NCBI GenBank assembly: GCA_964602715.1 | Contig: CAZRSB010000003.1 | Location: 11,821-75,820, forward strand | Reading direction: 5' to 3' | Source: Natronoplasma sp964602715 | Lineage (GTDB): Archaea; Thermoplasmatota; Thermoplasmata; Halarchaeoplasmatales; Halarchaeoplasmataceae | Length of the DNA: 64,000 nucleotides | In this document: positions 26,201 through 34,386 of the stretch, in pieces | Position numbering within the stretch: the stretch's first letter is position 1 | Layout of the letters: each line of letters opens with the position of its first letter | Made by a program: the position numbers and the translations under genes | The notes under the pieces: model-generated | What the model was told of the DNA's origin: nothing | The model's input: the letters and a program-made list of their open reading frames with translations, nothing else | Database searches by the model: none

Positions 26201-27700
26201 TATCTGATCAGAAAGTGATTCTAAATCGATATCTAATTTTTTTGCGCTTTTAGATAGATCTTCTAAATCACTGATCAGTGATTTAGCCTTTTCTTTTGAT
26301 GCCTTAACTATTTTCTCCTGAAGCTCCTGGGATAAAGATGTTACTTTTTCTAAATTTTTTTCATCCCATTGATATTTTATATCCTCTATTAACCCCTCTA
26401 ACTCTTCAAAATCCTCCTCAAAAACGTTAATTAGTTTCCTGACTTCATCTTTCTGTTCTTGTATCTTTTCTTTAGTTTTTTCAAACTTTTCAGTTAATTC
26501 TTGAACCTTTTCTCTTCCTTTGTGAGCCCACTCTAAAGATTCCTTGTAATCGTTCTTTTTCAAAGAATCTCTAGCAGTATTTAAAAATCGCATAGGCTCT
26601 TTTATGTCTGCACCTATCTCTTTAGCTTTTATGAAATCCTCCCTAGATTCCGCTATAGTATTCAAAACTTTATCGAATTTTTTTTCTTCAATTTTTTCTA
26701 AAGCTTCATTTAATAATCTATCAGCTTCTTCAATTTTGTCTTTTTTTTCTAAATTTTCAGCCTCCTCCCTCATCTCTTCTACTGTTTTTATAGGAGCATC
26801 TATCTCTTCTGCTTCCTCTATCTCCTCATCTAATTTCCTGAATTTTGATCCTAATATCTTTTCATCATAGATCTGATTGATCTCTTTTTTACCTTGTTTT
26901 AAATCTCTCAAAGCTTCTAAATATTTTTCCTCTTTGATTTTAGATTTTCCGTCATTTAATAATTTATCCAAATTCGTTAATTTAATATCCTTGTTTTCTT
27001 CTAATTTCGCTTTTTTCCTTTCGATTTCGTTTATATTTTCCTGTAAGCCTTCTTCTACATGGTCTAGTATCTCTTTTTCTATATCTTGGATCAGAGACAA
27101 AGCTCTTTCAAATTCTTGAGAATCCAAAGAATACTCAGCCTTCGAAACCAACTCTTTCCCGGCCTCTTTTACATCTTCTGGTTCATCAAGGAAATCTATT
27201 AGAGACTCTAATCTTTCTTTCCTTTCTATTAAACCTTTTTCAATTATTTTCTCTGATTCCTTTTTCACCGTCACGATTTCATTTAAACCTTCTTCAATAT
27301 TTCCCTTTTCTAGAAGAACCTTACAGTTTTCGATCTTTTCCTGCATCTCCTTAGATCCGCTCTCAGAATCAACTTCTTCTAGTATCTTATCTAAAGGACC
27401 AATCAACTCTTCATATTTTGAGATGCTTTGTGATTTTATAGATTCAATAACTTCTTGAAAAATATCCAATGATTTTCTAAAATTCTTTTGTTCTAATTCT
27501 TCTTTACCTTCCTCAAATGACGTCTTCACATCTTCCAATTCTAAATCTACCTCGGAGGACTCAGCCAAATCAAGGAGTTTTTCCGTTTCTTTCATCATCT
27601 CCTGGGCATTTTTCTTTTCTTCCGCCGTCTTTTTGGCTTTTTCCTCCATCTCCTTTGCAAGTTGTCTTGCTTTTAGATACTTACCTGACAATCTTTTCAC
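23288..27700 (-). CDS. giant coiled-coil protein with beta-sandwich and C-terminal zinc ribbon
   Basis: The 1470-residue protein is almost wholly Glu/Lys-rich helix from residue 1 to about 1290. It is built from recurring units of about 60-80 residues with the theme A(R/K)xxxxxxxY(E/D)xA(I/L)xxxxxxxxxI. That pattern suggests a solenoid of long helical hairpins, not one continuous SMC rod. No Walker motifs occur. From about 1300 to 1390 a beta-rich segment (DIEVHVSGKFTVDKWDEAD) resembles a CARDB/NEW3-like sandwich. The C-terminus (about 1400-1440) has a CEVCGE, CSCG, CPDCG zinc cluster and a Lys-rich tail. No signal peptide is present, so it is cytoplasmic. The function is unknown, and a structural or cytoskeletal role is only inferred. 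Confidence 0.75.
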   Translation of the reverse strand: MKRLSGKYLKARQLAKEMEEKAKKTAEEKKNAQEMMKETEKLLDLAESSEVDLELEDVKTSFEEGKEELEQKNFRKSLDIFQEVIESIKSQSISKYEELIGPLDKILEEVDSESGSKEMQEKIENCKVLLEKGNIEEGLNEIVTVKKESEKIIEKGLIERKERLESLIDFLDEPEDVKEAGKELVSKAEYSLDSQEFERALSLIQDIEKEILDHVEEGLQENINEIERKKAKLEENKDIKLTNLDKLLNDGKSKIKEEKYLEALRDLKQGKKEINQIYDEKILGSKFRKLDEEIEEAEEIDAPIKTVEEMREEAENLEKKDKIEEADRLLNEALEKIEEKKFDKVLNTIAESREDFIKAKEIGADIKEPMRFLNTARDSLKKNDYKESLEWAHKGREKVQELTEKFEKTKEKIQEQKDEVRKLINVFEEDFEELEGLIEDIKYQWDEKNLEKVTSLSQELQEKIVKASKEKAKSLISDLEDLSKSAKKLDIDLESLSDQIKRSREKYEASDHLESAEIAQKGIEIISEKIESKLKQEYDEIREKQIEIEDIEKETKEELSDIVSKGEKSIEESRYDDSIKNLEHLRKKVKRVKMGAAESKIDEVLDKIELVEKEEIEVEDIDTQKEKIEKAKDFMKDDEETEALPLIEEAFDSLNNSLSLIAEKTLTTTREEIEEAKKEGVETDAYEENLKNLEEETERKNFVDSIISAKKLKKELVKLKDKRKEAYDMLSAAASKLKDLRKKKDGDELNSAKNILLEAKKEFEARNYENSIQKTQEADEILTNFEFDNLFEEVTHNIEEKLEKIENYELSDKEVKEFEEEFQEIKESVSDREKSDVKEIIKEKQTELNDILEKSLDEELEKIKDICDCAKEMGFQVDEKKDKIKRTRSLLNQKRITDSLEKLKGLKEDLDEIKEEGKSARKVLAEAKTTLMKAAIMGADVSKERKLSEKAEEDIEKARYHEAFEKAEKILDDSKKAQQDRLEQIINNSKKRIKDLSDKGVYTALAENKIQKAVKAKNERRFLEGVKFAMQTEGELERMGMQKKLANISLTKTKEELERLQDQGILIEQPKKILKQANQSYESGFYTKVIENSWKAWEELSNLLKAYEDIKLFIDNIDTLMEEFENREIDISEFEERKNEVIQYHRNGQYKKAKRILEDIDKILAENKDVIRDVIENLEGDVRKKGEKDVDNALEILKKARFFMEFDNPIEASKYIEEAKNISGLKKQKEYDEILNQVKESIKNAKKFGASVKSAVEKLEEAEAIKKEKDKIEAFEKIKEAHQEIEDVLSDYSPDIEVHVSGKFTVDKWDEADISLINQGQALAKDIKIELIGGEIRDISNKEKLKAGEEHVITCEIKPSNEGASIVASGLRIFDDKNFEDEEILDVSLGSELRVAEEKEKCEVCGEMIDEGEKLIYCSCGKLYDVSCSQEEEECPDCGTNLVVYEFQEEKEEKKAEKEKKKKKRLSLDF

Positions 27701-27921
27701 CTCAGCAACCTATAATTTTTTGATTAATCAATATTCCGTACACGGATTTTTTCATATTCCTATATTATGTACTAACATATAGTCATTGGGAACGAGGTTT
27801 ATTTTTTTTTCTATTTTTTGATGAGTAAAACTATGTATTGTAGGTCCAAATGTGAAAATCGAAAGATTTTTATACTCTATCAACCCTATTTTGTCATACA
27901 TATCGTCAGACAGGAGTTACC

Positions 27922-28473
27922 ATGGGACGAAAATTACCTAAATACCTAAAAGAAAAAGAGGTTAGGAAGCTTCTCAAAGCTCCTGAAAGAGAAAAGATAC
28001 GCGATAGGTTGATTCTGAGAATCCTATATAGATGTGGATTAAGAGTCTCAGAACTCACATCGCTTAAGATAGAGGACATTGATTTCGATGAAAATATGAT
28101 AACTGTGAGAGGAGGAAAAGGGGATAAAGATAGAGTTGTTCCTATTGATCATGAAACTTTAGATCTAATCCAGCTTTACAAAAAAGACGCAGAAAAAGGA
28201 ATACTTATACTTTCACAGCGTGGACAAGGTCTCTCTACTAGACAGATCGAGAGGATAGTCAAAAAATATGCAAAGAAAGCTGGAATCGATAAAAATGTCT
28301 ATCCACACATGTTGCGACATAGCTTTGCTGTACATTCTTTAAAAGCAGGAATGAATTTAAGGAGTGTGCAGAAGATGTTAGGTCATTCGTCATTGACTAC
28401 TACTCAAATTTATCTAGATCTCACAGGTGAAGATATAAAGAAAGATTACGAAGAGCATCCTCTACCAGCCTAA
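27922..28473 (+). CDS. XerA-like tyrosine recombinase, catalytic domain only
   Basis: At 183 residues the protein holds the whole catalytic domain of a tyrosine recombinase. R41 lies in GLRVSELTSL, the beta-hairpin Lys in GGKGDKDRVV, HxxR in PHMLRHSFAVH, the second His in MLGHSSLTTTQIY, and the Tyr nucleophile in that same segment. The N-terminal SAM-like core-binding domain of usual Xer proteins (about 280-300 residues) is missing. It could not be extended upstream, since the frame opens with MGRKLPKYLKEKEV. Archaeal XerA resolves chromosome dimers at dif. A stand-alone catalytic domain may use a partner or be a minimal form. A TATA-like sequence lies upstream near 27870. Confidence 0.85.
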   Translation: MGRKLPKYLKEKEVRKLLKAPEREKIRDRLILRILYRCGLRVSELTSLKIEDIDFDENMITVRGGKGDKDRVVPIDHETLDLIQLYKKDAEKGILILSQRGQGLSTRQIERIVKKYAKKAGIDKNVYPHMLRHSFAVHSLKAGMNLRSVQKMLGHSSLTTTQIYLDLTGEDIKKDYEEHPLPA

Positions 28474-28520
28474 TATTTATATCAGTAAACTGCTTGTTGT
28501 TTTAGCACATTACCCGAACC

Positions 28521-29768
28521 ATGAAAAAACAAGGTGAAAATATGGAAGATGTTTTCCAAAAAATAGAAGATATGAAAAAAGAAATGAAAGAATCATTGAT
28601 CAAGATGTTGAAGATCCCTGCTATCGGTCCAAGCAACGATGGAGATGGAGAAAAAAGTAGAGCAGATTTTATCTTAGACTTGATAGAAGATTTTGGATTT
28701 GATTCTATCGAGAGGTATGATGCAAAAGATGATAGAGTACCAAGTGGTATAAGACCAAACATAATCGCTACTAAAAAGGGAAAAACAGACAAGAATTTAG
28801 TGATAATCAGCCATATGGACATAGTTCCTGAAGGTGATCTAGAAGAGTGGGATACCGATCCATTCGATCCAATTTTTGAAGATGGAAAAATTTACGGCAG
28901 AGGTTCAGAGGATAACGGACAAGCCCTGATCTCTAGTATTTATGCAGTTAAAGCCATTACCGAAACTGAAACAAAGCCCGAATACAATATCAAGATCATG
29001 ATGGTCTCTGATGAAGAAACAGGTAGCGAATATGGTGTAGATCATCTCTTAGAAAAGGGGGTTTTTGATAAAGATGATATGATACTTGTTCCCGATCATA
29101 GCGAAAAAGAAGGAAAACGAATCGAGATCGCAGAAAAGGCCGGGTTATGGGTCAGAGCGGAAGTACATGGAGAACAAGGTCACGCTGCTTATCCGGGTTA
29201 CAAAACAAACGCAAATAGGGTTATGGCGAGATATCAGAATTTGGTAGATGAAGAACTCCATCATGAATTCCAAGAAGAGAGTGAACTCTTTTCACCTTCA
29301 AAAAGTACTTTTGAGCCAACTAAAAGATTGAGTAATGTACCCAATGTCAACACAATTCCTGGAAAAGAAGTCCAGTATTTCGATTGTAGAGTATTACCCT
29401 CAATAGATCTAGATAAAGTAAAAACTACTTTCAATAAATGCGCAGAATTCTTAGAAGACGAAGTAGATTGTGAGATAAAAATCAAGTATGTCAAAGAAAG
29501 CGAGGCGCCTAAAAGAACTCCTGAAGATTCTAAAATAGTACGAAATCTGAAAAAAGCAGTGGAAGAAGTTACTGGATTTGAACCAGGTGTAGCAGGGATA
29601 GGTGGTGGAACAGTAGCTAAAAGCTTCAGAGATAAAGGCATACCAACAGCCGTTTGGTGTTCAAATAAGGGGCTTGCTCACCAACCAAATGAATTTGCTG
29701 TTTTGGATTACATGGTGAGAGACGCCAAAGTATTTGCAAAATTAGCCACCAGGCCAGATGATAACTAA
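28521..29768 (+). CDS. M20-family metallopeptidase (ArgE/DapE/CPG2-like)
   Basis: The 415-residue protein shows M20 motifs in order: VIISHMDIVPEGD (first metal His, about residue 94), YGRGSEDNGQA (bridging Asp), VSDEETGSEYG (catalytic Glu pair), VPDHSE (metal Asp) and GLAHQPNEF (C-terminal His). A dimerisation insert with EVHGEQGHAAYPG (about 220) fits. Members cleave acylated amino acids or dipeptides. The exact substrate, possibly in diaminopimelate/lysine or arginine synthesis, cannot be settled. Its stop overlaps the 3' end of the MAT gene on the opposite strand by four bases. Confidence 0.88.
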   Translation: MKKQGENMEDVFQKIEDMKKEMKESLIKMLKIPAIGPSNDGDGEKSRADFILDLIEDFGFDSIERYDAKDDRVPSGIRPNIIATKKGKTDKNLVIISHMDIVPEGDLEEWDTDPFDPIFEDGKIYGRGSEDNGQALISSIYAVKAITETETKPEYNIKIMMVSDEETGSEYGVDHLLEKGVFDKDDMILVPDHSEKEGKRIEIAEKAGLWVRAEVHGEQGHAAYPGYKTNANRVMARYQNLVDEELHHEFQEESELFSPSKSTFEPTKRLSNVPNVNTIPGKEVQYFDCRVLPSIDLDKVKTTFNKCAEFLEDEVDCEIKIKYVKESEAPKRTPEDSKIVRNLKKAVEEVTGFEPGVAGIGGGTVAKSFRDKGIPTAVWCSNKGLAHQPNEFAVLDYMVRDAKVFAKLATRPDDN

Positions 29769-30961
29769 AAAACTGTTATCTCATCATTTAAAATCTTTTC
29801 TTTGATATCATATATTTTATTCAGTTGGTCTTTAGCTATAGCTTCTGCATTTTCTTCCTTTACTTCAGAATCTACGTCTTCTTCAACAACTAGTTGGATA
29901 CTTCCTATTTGTGGATCCGTTATTGGTTTTCCGATCTGGGAAACTAGTCTGACCAAAACCTCATGAACTCCATCTTTTTCCTCCTCATAAATCTCTTCAG
30001 CTATCTCTTTGGCGATTATATTATAGAGTTTACCTATATGCGTAACTGGATTTTTGCCAGCAGATGCTTCCATACTCATCGGCCTGAAAGGTGTGATTAA
30101 ACCATTTATTCTATTTCCCCGACCTACTGAACCATCATCTCCATTTTCCATTGATAATCCTGTGACTGTCAGATAATATATGTCCTTTTCGTAATTATCA
30201 GCGGTGTTTATCATTAAATTCAGATCTCTAGAAGTTTGTTTCACCAAATGGTCCTTAACTCTTTCTCTGAGTTCTTGGATGACACTTTTGTAATGATCAG
30301 CATCAGGAGTGAGTGAATCGATAACTGCAGCTGCTATTGTTATATCGATCTTATCTTCTTTGCGGGTAGACATCACTTTGATATCTTGACCTATTTCTGG
30401 CAAATCTTCTTTTAGAGGACTATTTATGAATCTCTCAGTATCTAATGTTATCTTTTCTGTGTCACTTAAGGGTGCATATGATACTCCAAAAGAGGTGTCA
30501 TTAGCATTCTGCTGACTTGTGTCATATACCTCCTGAAGATCTACAGAGCCCTTGCCTATCCGACAGTCTATCATAACACCTTCTTCGACATTTAGATGGG
30601 GGCAACTTTTTTCTAAATAATTTTCTGCAGTATTTAAAGCTGTAGACTTGTAGGGCAGACGTTTCCCATTTACATCGGTTGTAGCTCTGCCTGCTAGAAG
30701 AATATAAACCGGCTCTAATATCTCCCCTCCACCAAATTTTGGTTTAGCCTGTCCACCCACGATCTGTACTTCATCAGTGTTATGATGTAATATTCTACTA
30801 TGTTTTTCTAGATACATCCTTGAGAGAGACTTACTAATTTCCTCTGCAATTCCATCAGCTATACTATCGGGATGTCCCATACCTTTCCTTTCGACTATCT
30901 CCATCTTCTGGTCCTCAATAGGGGTTTCGTGAATTGTTTCAGCATTTATTTCGCTACACAT
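29765..30961 (-). CDS. mat: archaeal S-adenosylmethionine synthetase
   Basis: The 398-residue protein is the archaeal-type MAT, distinct from bacterial MetK. Diagnostic segments are ERKGMGHPDSIADGIAE (about residues 24-40), HHNTDEVQIVGGQAKPKFGGG (in part, about 59-79), MIDCRIGKGSVDLQEV (about 129), and VGRGNRINGLITPFRPMSME (about 278-297). It makes S-adenosylmethionine from methionine and ATP in the cytoplasm. It is downstream of infB on the same strand but separated by about 290 bp that include an IS605-type scar. Confidence 0.95.
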   Translation of the reverse strand: MCSEINAETIHETPIEDQKMEIVERKGMGHPDSIADGIAEEISKSLSRMYLEKHSRILHHNTDEVQIVGGQAKPKFGGGEILEPVYILLAGRATTDVNGKRLPYKSTALNTAENYLEKSCPHLNVEEGVMIDCRIGKGSVDLQEVYDTSQQNANDTSFGVSYAPLSDTEKITLDTERFINSPLKEDLPEIGQDIKVMSTRKEDKIDITIAAAVIDSLTPDADHYKSVIQELRERVKDHLVKQTSRDLNLMINTADNYEKDIYYLTVTGLSMENGDDGSVGRGNRINGLITPFRPMSMEASAGKNPVTHIGKLYNIIAKEIAEEIYEEEKDGVHEVLVRLVSQIGKPITDPQIGSIQLVVEEDVDSEVKEENAEAIAKDQLNKIYDIKEKILNDEITVF

Positions 30962-31023
30962 CTCATATCTCCTCTTAAATCTTTTAATTTAAAATTCAAA
31001 GTAGGATGGTTTATTTAATATTA

Positions 31024-31180
31024 GTGACATCCTCACCAGCCAAAGTTGATGAGGTTGCATTCTGCTCGCCGACTTGACTGTCTTTTCTGCTTTCATCTCC
31101 TCAGCTTTACAGGATCTTTTAGATATTTGAGTGTTCATCAAGGGGAAGGGTAAAAGTGAAACGCCGATCCATCAGCGGTG
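31024..31180 (-). mobile_element. short IS605-derived palindrome element (MITE-like)
   Basis: The left side reads GTGACATCCTC, an imperfect hairpin (31031-31054) and GAGG, then TTGCATTCTGCTCGCC. The right side reads GTTCATCAAGGGGAAGGG, TAAAAGTGAAACG and a CGCCG/CAGCGG dyad. Both sides match the element at 62513-62843 in order and orientation (GTGACGTCCTC, TTGCATTCCGCTCAC, ATTCACCAGGGGGAGGGG, TGAAAGTGAC). The middle is shorter and no transposase is coded. It therefore looks like a non-autonomous element or scar of an IS200/IS605-type transposon. It lies between infB and mat. Confidence 0.55.
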
Positions 31181-31247
31181 ATAACGAGGATGAAGAGGAC
31201 GATAATCCTTGCGGAAGGTGTCTTCTCGGTCACCTATGTATAATTGA

Positions 31248-32996
31248 TCAATATCCCCAGAAATCCTTTTCTTTTTGTTTTATCTCCCTGATTTCTTCTA
31301 AAATTCTTTCTTCATCAAAGGTAAGGTCTAAATCTCTCAATTCTCTTGCATCACCTTCTGGAATATCCACATATAGTTCCTCCTTCTCTTCGATCTGTCT
31401 TCCAACAGTAACTCCTTCTATCGCAACCGCCACTTCCTCCCCCTGTTCTGCACAATCTAAGGATTGCTCCCCACTCCTTATACTTCTTATCTCACCAACA
31501 ACTCTACCATTATTCTTCAGGATCCTTCCCTTCGGTCTCAGATTACCGGCGAGGACCCTCACCCCTACAATAGCTGGTTTAGACATTCTAAAGACATGAT
31601 CTTCTAAAATTCTAAATTTAACTGGATGCACAACCTTTTCTCTTCTTTTTTTCTCCAACTCTTTTTCCTTTTCTTCTTTCCATTCTTGATATTCTTCTAC
31701 AAGTCTATAAACAACATCATTTTTAAATAAAGTTACATCTTCCTCTTTCAGTTCTTCTTTAGCCTCGGGAAGAACCCCAACGTTGAAGGCAAGGATAACC
31801 TTCTCTAGGGGATTCTCAACTGTTGTAGCATCAGTTATGTCTTTCTTAGAAACATCTCCTACGTCTGCCCTCACTATAGGTATATCTTCTTCTTGTAGTT
31901 CGAAGGCTAACCCCTCTAAAGAGCCTATAGCATCAGCTTTGACGACTACTCCTTCATCTTCAGTTTCTATGTTAGCTTTGCTTTCTTTTTTTATCATTTC
32001 AATTATTTCTTCTAATTCTTGTTCTCTAACGACCTTGATAGGAGCTCCAGCTAAAACACCCTCACATTCCGGAGTGACCAACTTCACCCCTGAAGCTGCA
32101 CTTACCTCATCGATCTCCTGAAATTTTTCCCTAGGGTCTCGTATCTCGTCCATAGGTCTCGGTCTTAATAAAGCCTTGACTTTAGTGTGTATAGGATTAT
32201 TTTTAGTTCCTATGACGACTTCGTCTCCTTTACATATGATGCCATCGTGAATAATAGTATCAAAAGTTGTTCCAAGGCCAGTTTCTTCTTTGACTTCCAA
32301 AATAGTCCCCTCTCCTGGACCATCTTCAACTTGTATTTGATCCTCCAGATAAGTTTGAGCTAAACCGATAAGAGTCATCAATATGTCTTCTATTCCTTCC
32401 CCTGTCTTAGCACTCATCGGCACTATCCCAATATTATTTGAAAAATTGTTGACCCTATCATATCTATCAGCAGAAAACCCTTTGTCATAAAGATCCCCTA
32501 TAATCTCATATAAGGAATCAGTCATCCTACTTTTTGCATCTTCTGATTGGTTTTGTAAATTTTTAACAAAGGGTTCATCCTTTGAATTCCACCCAGGAAC
32601 TTTGTCCAATTTATTTGCTCCCACAACAAAAGGTGTCTTTTCTCTCTTTAAAATATCCAAAGATTCTTTAGTTTGGGGCATGAAGCCATCGTTTATATCC
32701 ACAATCAACACTGCTAAATCAGCTAACGAGCCTCCTCTTGACCTTAGGTTTATAAAAGAATGATGACCTGGTGTGTCGATGAACAACAGACCTGGTAGTC
32801 TAAACTCAACTTCACATCCTAGTTTAGAGCATGCCTTTTCCAATGCTTCAATGGGGACCTCAGTAGCTCCAATATGTTGAGTGATAGCACCAGCCTCTCT
32901 TTCCTGGACAGCGGTTCCTCTGATCCTATCTAAAAAAGTAGTCTTACCGTGATCAACATGTCCCAGAACGCTGACTATAGGCTGGCTAGTTCTCAT
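31248..32996 (-). CDS. infB: translation initiation factor aIF5B (IF-2)
   Basis: The 582-residue GTPase starts with MRTSQPIVSVLGHVDHGKTT (G1, residues 12-20). It has G3 DTPGHHSF (about 74-81), G4 NKLDKVPGW (about 128) and G5-like PMSAKTGEG. The beta-barrel domains II and III and the long C-terminal helix and barrel follow, as in archaeal/eukaryotic IF5B. The length is normal for archaea and no intein is present. It joins the ribosomal subunits at the end of initiation. The gene lies upstream of mat on the same strand. Confidence 0.96.
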   Translation of the reverse strand: MRTSQPIVSVLGHVDHGKTTFLDRIRGTAVQEREAGAITQHIGATEVPIEALEKACSKLGCEVEFRLPGLLFIDTPGHHSFINLRSRGGSLADLAVLIVDINDGFMPQTKESLDILKREKTPFVVGANKLDKVPGWNSKDEPFVKNLQNQSEDAKSRMTDSLYEIIGDLYDKGFSADRYDRVNNFSNNIGIVPMSAKTGEGIEDILMTLIGLAQTYLEDQIQVEDGPGEGTILEVKEETGLGTTFDTIIHDGIICKGDEVVIGTKNNPIHTKVKALLRPRPMDEIRDPREKFQEIDEVSAASGVKLVTPECEGVLAGAPIKVVREQELEEIIEMIKKESKANIETEDEGVVVKADAIGSLEGLAFELQEEDIPIVRADVGDVSKKDITDATTVENPLEKVILAFNVGVLPEAKEELKEEDVTLFKNDVVYRLVEEYQEWKEEKEKELEKKRREKVVHPVKFRILEDHVFRMSKPAIVGVRVLAGNLRPKGRILKNNGRVVGEIRSIRSGEQSLDCAEQGEEVAVAIEGVTVGRQIEEKEELYVDIPEGDARELRDLDLTFDEERILEEIREIKQKEKDFWGY

Positions 32997-33054
32997 GTTT
33001 TGCCTTAAGAAGAAATGCTATATAACTCTTTTTCGATTTTGACCATAAAAAGCT

Positions 33055-33810
33055 TCAAATCTCTTTTTTCTTACCACTGTACCAATGATGCTCTCCACGA
33101 ATCTCAAAACCGAGATCCCTAGCTAGTGAGAGTGAGGGAGAGTTGTCTTTAAAAATTTGGACCGCAGGTATTAAATTCATATCCTTTGCATCGAGACAGA
33201 GTTTTTCAGTGATTTCTTTCGCAAAACCCATGCGACGCCAATCTTTTTTGATGTGTAACATACCAAACATGATGGTTTGATCAGTTATAAAATGAGTCAA
33301 ACTCCAACCGATCAGATCTCCATTTTTCCTTATACCATATGCTGGGCCTTTCCTAATCCTTTGTTTTATGTAATCTGTAGAGTCTGTATCAGAAAGACCC
33401 CAATAATCATTTATGATCCTCGCATCTTTGTCTTCAAGGGGTTGAATCTCGGATTCAGGAAAAATTGGCTCACGATATGTTCTTTTCAATAGCCAGGTTG
33501 GTCGGTCATCTTCTACCTCAACGACCGCTTTACTAATCTCAAAAGAAATAGGATCAACAGCGTGAAACCTGTATATTCTTCCTTCATCCAGGTTTTCTTT
33601 CAATAGTTTTTCCATTTGAACTCCATCACCTCTTATTGTTATGGTTTCATCTTTCTTTATCAATATCGCTGAAACCTTATCATCTTTTATAGAAGCGAAA
33701 ATTTCGGTATCTTTCTCTTCCAGTCTAGCCAATTGGTAGGAATTGACCACTGGTTCTTTTTGAAGATATTTCTTAACTGTTCTTTTTGATTTTGAATTTG
33801 TAACGTGCAT
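33055..33810 (-). CDS. GNAT-family N-acetyltransferase
   Basis: The 251-residue protein has an N-terminal half (about 1-110) resembling the DUF-type front domain of two-domain GNATs. Its C-terminal GNAT fold (about 125-250) holds GLSDTDSTDYIKQRIRKGPA, then GMLHIKKDWRRMGFAKEITE, where (W/R)R-R-x-G-x-A forms the acetyl-CoA pyrophosphate loop. It ends with FKDNSPSLSLARDLGFEI, the typical N-x-x-(S/A)xxLxxxxGF motif. The acceptor is unknown. The start is 64 bp from the divergent MgtC-like gene. Confidence 0.82.
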   Translation of the reverse strand: MHVTNSKSKRTVKKYLQKEPVVNSYQLARLEEKDTEIFASIKDDKVSAILIKKDETITIRGDGVQMEKLLKENLDEGRIYRFHAVDPISFEISKAVVEVEDDRPTWLLKRTYREPIFPESEIQPLEDKDARIINDYWGLSDTDSTDYIKQRIRKGPAYGIRKNGDLIGWSLTHFITDQTIMFGMLHIKKDWRRMGFAKEITEKLCLDAKDMNLIPAVQIFKDNSPSLSLARDLGFEIRGEHHWYSGKKKEI

Positions 33811-33874
33811 GATTTCAAAAAAAAATAAGAGGTATTTGGTTCTTTTTGAGCGAAAATAAAAAATAACCTGTCAC

Positions 33875-34318
33875 ATGTATCGAATGTATATGGAATCATT
33901 TGAACTTGATCTAATTTTTGCCGTACATATCCTTTTGGCTATAGCTATGGGAGGACTTATAGGATTAGAAAGGGAACACGAAAAAAAGAAACCCCAAGTT
34001 ATAGCAGGAGTCCGAACATTCCCACTTACAGCTCTCTCAGGAGTACTATTTTCTTTTCTTTCGGGAGCTGTCGGCATGAGATTTATAGAAGTGGGTGTAA
34101 TTATTTTTGGAGGTTTTTCGATCATATTGGCTTATCTAAAATATGAAATCAAAACCATTGGTATCACAACTTCTGTAGCTCTCTTTATTACATTCCTTAT
34201 TGGAATATATATCCAACAAGGTTACGTACTTGAAGCAGGATTTGTGACTGTTGTAGTAACTGTACTTTTATTGACCAAAGAAAGGCTGCATAAGATAGCG
34301 AGGGAACTAGGAAGATGA
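33875..34318 (+). CDS. MgtC/SapB-family membrane protein
   Basis: The 147-residue protein has four hydrophobic helices. The conserved MgtC N-terminal motif is present as LLAIAMGGLIGLEREHEKKKPQ (in part, about residues 15-36), followed by AGVRTFPLTALSG. MgtC-like proteins sit in the cytoplasmic membrane and are linked to Mg2+ limitation or membrane potential, though they are not proven transporters. This one lacks the C-terminal ACT-like domain, as is common in archaea. MESFELDL at 33887 is another possible start. Confidence 0.82.
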   Translation: MYRMYMESFELDLIFAVHILLAIAMGGLIGLEREHEKKKPQVIAGVRTFPLTALSGVLFSFLSGAVGMRFIEVGVIIFGGFSIILAYLKYEIKTIGITTSVALFITFLIGIYIQQGYVLEAGFVTVVVTVLLLTKERLHKIARELGR

Positions 34319-34386
34319 ATGTGACTCAATATTTAGATAATTTTAGAAGCAAAAGTATAAATATATCATAGATAAGACTATTTTGT

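Noticed and set aside
31156..31599. Plus-strand open frame of 147 codons
   Set aside because: It lies mostly opposite infB and its first part is inside the IS605-type scar; the composition is antisense-like.
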